A program made the translations under genes and the position numbers. Below, piece by piece: positions 5,167 through 6,626 of a DNA stretch of 6,626 nucleotides. Origin of the DNA: Thermoflexales bacterium. GTDB taxonomy: Bacteria > Chloroflexota > Anaerolineae > Fen-1058. The stretch covers positions 1-6,626 of the forward strand of contig JAUQXD010000618.1 of the NCBI GenBank assembly GCA_030834835.1. Reading direction: 5' to 3'. The notes under the pieces were generated by a model. That model saw nothing but the letters and a program-made list of their open reading frames with translations, did not search any database and was not told where the DNA came from. Every line of letters starts with the position of its first letter. The stretch's first letter is position 1.

Positions 5167-6626
5167 GTGGATACTGGTATTCTTGGTTTAGGGCGACACG
5201 GACTCAACACGTTCGAGCAGATAGCGATCGTGGGCGTCGTCATCACGGCGTTTATCAGTCTGGCTTACGCCTGGTGGTTGCGCGGCAAGGTGCTCAAGAA
5301 TGACAAGGGCACGGCCAAGATGCAGGAAGTGTGGAACGCGATCCGCATTGGCGCCGAGAGTTACCTGGGGCAGCAGCTGCGCACGATCCTGCCCTTGATT
5401 GGTGTGCTCACGGTTTTGATGTTCCTCAGCGTGTACGTCGTGCCACCCAGCAAGGAAGCCGAGGCAGAATTTGGCGCAGCCAGCGCGCAGATCATCGTTG
5501 CGATCGGCCGCACCATCGCCTTCATCATGGGCGCGTCGTTCTCGCTGGCGGTCGGTCAGTTGGGCATGCGCATGGCGATTCAGGCCAACGTGCGGGCGGC
5601 CTCGGCGGCGCGGCGCGGCTTCAACGAAGCGCTGTCGATTGCGTATTATGCCGGTACAATCACGGGTATGTTGACAGACGGTTTAGGTCTGTTCGGCGGC
5701 ACCGTGATTTTTATTTTCTTCGGCAAGGCCGCGCCGGATGCATTGCTGGGCTTCGGCTTTGGCGGCACGCTGCTAGCGCTGTTCATGCGCGTGGGCGGCG
5801 GCATCTACACCAAAGCGGCGGATGTCGGCGCTGACCTCGTGGGCAAGGTTGAGCAAGACGTGCCCGAAGACGATCCGCGCAACGCCGCTGTGATCGCCGA
5901 CCTGGTGGGCGACAACGTCGGCGACTGCGCCGGTATGGCTGCCGACATCTTCGAATCGTACGAAGTCACGATCGTATCCGGGTTGATCCTGGGCTTGAGC
6001 CTCGTCGCCCTGACGGGTGAACTCAAGTGGATCGTGTATCCGTTGATCATTCGCGCCATCGGCGTGATCAGCTCGATCGTGGGAACGTTCACGGTGCCGA
6101 TCTGGGAGAATATCCCGATCAAGTTCCTGCGCGCGCACGACGCCGAAGAGTCGATGTTCCGCTCGTATGAAGTCTCGAGCGTGTTCACGATCTTCTGGTC
6201 ATTCGTGTTGGCGTTTGCCTACGCCAATGACTGGCGCATGGGTGCGTTGACGGCGATCGGCGTCGGCCTGGCCGTCGCGTTCAATCCGTTGACCTCGTAT
6301 TTCACCTCGACGAAGAAGCCGCCGGTGAAAGAGATCGTCAAGGCGACCAACACCGGCCCGGCCACGACCATCCTCAGCGGCCTGTCGATCGGCATGGAGT
6401 CGAGCGTGTGGGCGCTAGTCGTGATCGTCATCAGTTTCATCGGCGCGTTGCTGTTGTACGGAGTTGATGGCCCGAAGTATGTGCTGTACGCGGTCGCTAT
6501 GATCGGCATTGGTATGTTGAGCCACACCGGCAATAACGTCGCCATGGACTCCTACGGCCCGATCTCGGACAATGCCAACGGCATCGTCGAGATGGCGTGG
6601 CACGATATGGAAGACGAAGAGACCAT
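5167..6626 (+). CDS. hppA: Membrane-bound ion-translocating pyrophosphatase (M-PPase), C-terminus beyond window
   Basis: Hydrolyses pyrophosphate to phosphate and uses the energy to pump H+ and/or Na+ out across the cytoplasmic membrane. The visible 486 residues are roughly two thirds of the family's usual length of about 700. Hydrophobic helices recur throughout (for example about 18-37, 72-92, 110-130, 171-187, 268-284, 336-352, 412-432, 438-452), as expected for a multi-spanning pump. The catalytic loop is intact: DVGADLVGKVE (219-229) supplies the D-x7-K-x-E pyrophosphate/Mg site, then EDDPRN (234-239) and GDNVGDCAGMAADIFESYE (248-266). A second acidic cluster, DSYGPISDNANG (461-472), matches the substrate-side motif near the C-terminal half. 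E263 is in the position linked to the ion gate. The segment that separates K+-dependent from K+-independent enzymes lies past the window edge, so K+ dependence is undecided and the ion is not proven. The gene has its own predicted promoter and a long leader, and is divergent from rpoD. Confidence 0.96.
   Translation, partial: MDTGILGLGRHGLNTFEQIAIVGVVITAFISLAYAWWLRGKVLKNDKGTAKMQEVWNAIRIGAESYLGQQLRTILPLIGVLTVLMFLSVYVVPPSKEAEAEFGAASAQIIVAIGRTIAFIMGASFSLAVGQLGMRMAIQANVRAASAARRGFNEALSIAYYAGTITGMLTDGLGLFGGTVIFIFFGKAAPDALLGFGFGGTLLALFMRVGGGIYTKAADVGADLVGKVEQDVPEDDPRNAAVIADLVGDNVGDCAGMAADIFESYEVTIVSGLILGLSLVALTGELKWIVYPLIIRAIGVISSIVGTFTVPIWENIPIKFLRAHDAEESMFRSYEVSSVFTIFWSFVLAFAYANDWRMGALTAIGVGLAVAFNPLTSYFTSTKKPPVKEIVKATNTGPATTILSGLSIGMESSVWALVVIVISFIGALLLYGVDGPKYVLYAVAMIGIGMLSHTGNNVAMDSYGPISDNANGIVEMAWHDMEDEET

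Noticed and set aside
5331..6603. Open frames overlapping hppA on both strands
   Set aside because: hppA is unmistakable from its catalytic motifs; the other frames are shadows.

Overview
The window reads as bacterial chromosome, roughly 55-60% GC by eye, holding three substantial genes and one long gene-free region. The nearest lineage by general impression is Chloroflexota (for example Anaerolineae or Chloroflexia). This rests on a compact primary sigma factor that keeps region 1.1 but lacks a large non-conserved insert, a PAS/GAF-rich HisKA_2-type kinase, a bacterial membrane pyrophosphatase, and an intergenic repeat of the GTCATGCCGAGCGGAGCGAG kind that recurs in such genomes. No 16S or other decisive marker is present, so the assignment is an inference.

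Layout. Positions 1-2893 (minus strand) are the first 964 codons of a multi-sensor histidine kinase that runs off the left edge. Its order is one membrane segment, two PAS domains, three GAF domains, a third PAS domain and the start of a HisKA_2 phosphoacceptor domain. A short gap with a rho-independent terminator (2961-2989) separates it from the upstream gene on the same strand, the primary sigma factor rpoD/sigA (2997-4235, TTG start). The 931 bp from 4236 to 5166 hold no convincing gene. They contain the two divergent promoters, several strong hairpins and a compound inverted-repeat element at about 4579-4793. From 5167 on the plus strand a membrane-bound, ion-pumping pyrophosphatase (hppA, GTG start) begins and runs off the right edge after 486 codons.

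The genes are not an obvious pathway. RpoD provides housekeeping promoter recognition, and both predicted promoters in the intergenic region look like its targets. HppA converts pyrophosphate hydrolysis into an ion gradient. The kinase senses unknown signals and very likely has its own transcription or limited read-through, because a terminator lies between it and rpoD. All coding frames are intact; I translated the kinase from its start to the window edge with no frameshift.

The most interesting material is non-coding. A terminator-like hairpin with a U-rich tail sits inside the predicted rpoD leader, between promoter and start codon. A roughly 200-nt hairpin-rich leader precedes hppA. I see no clear new multi-gene system (no CRISPR, defence island, phage or biosynthetic cluster).
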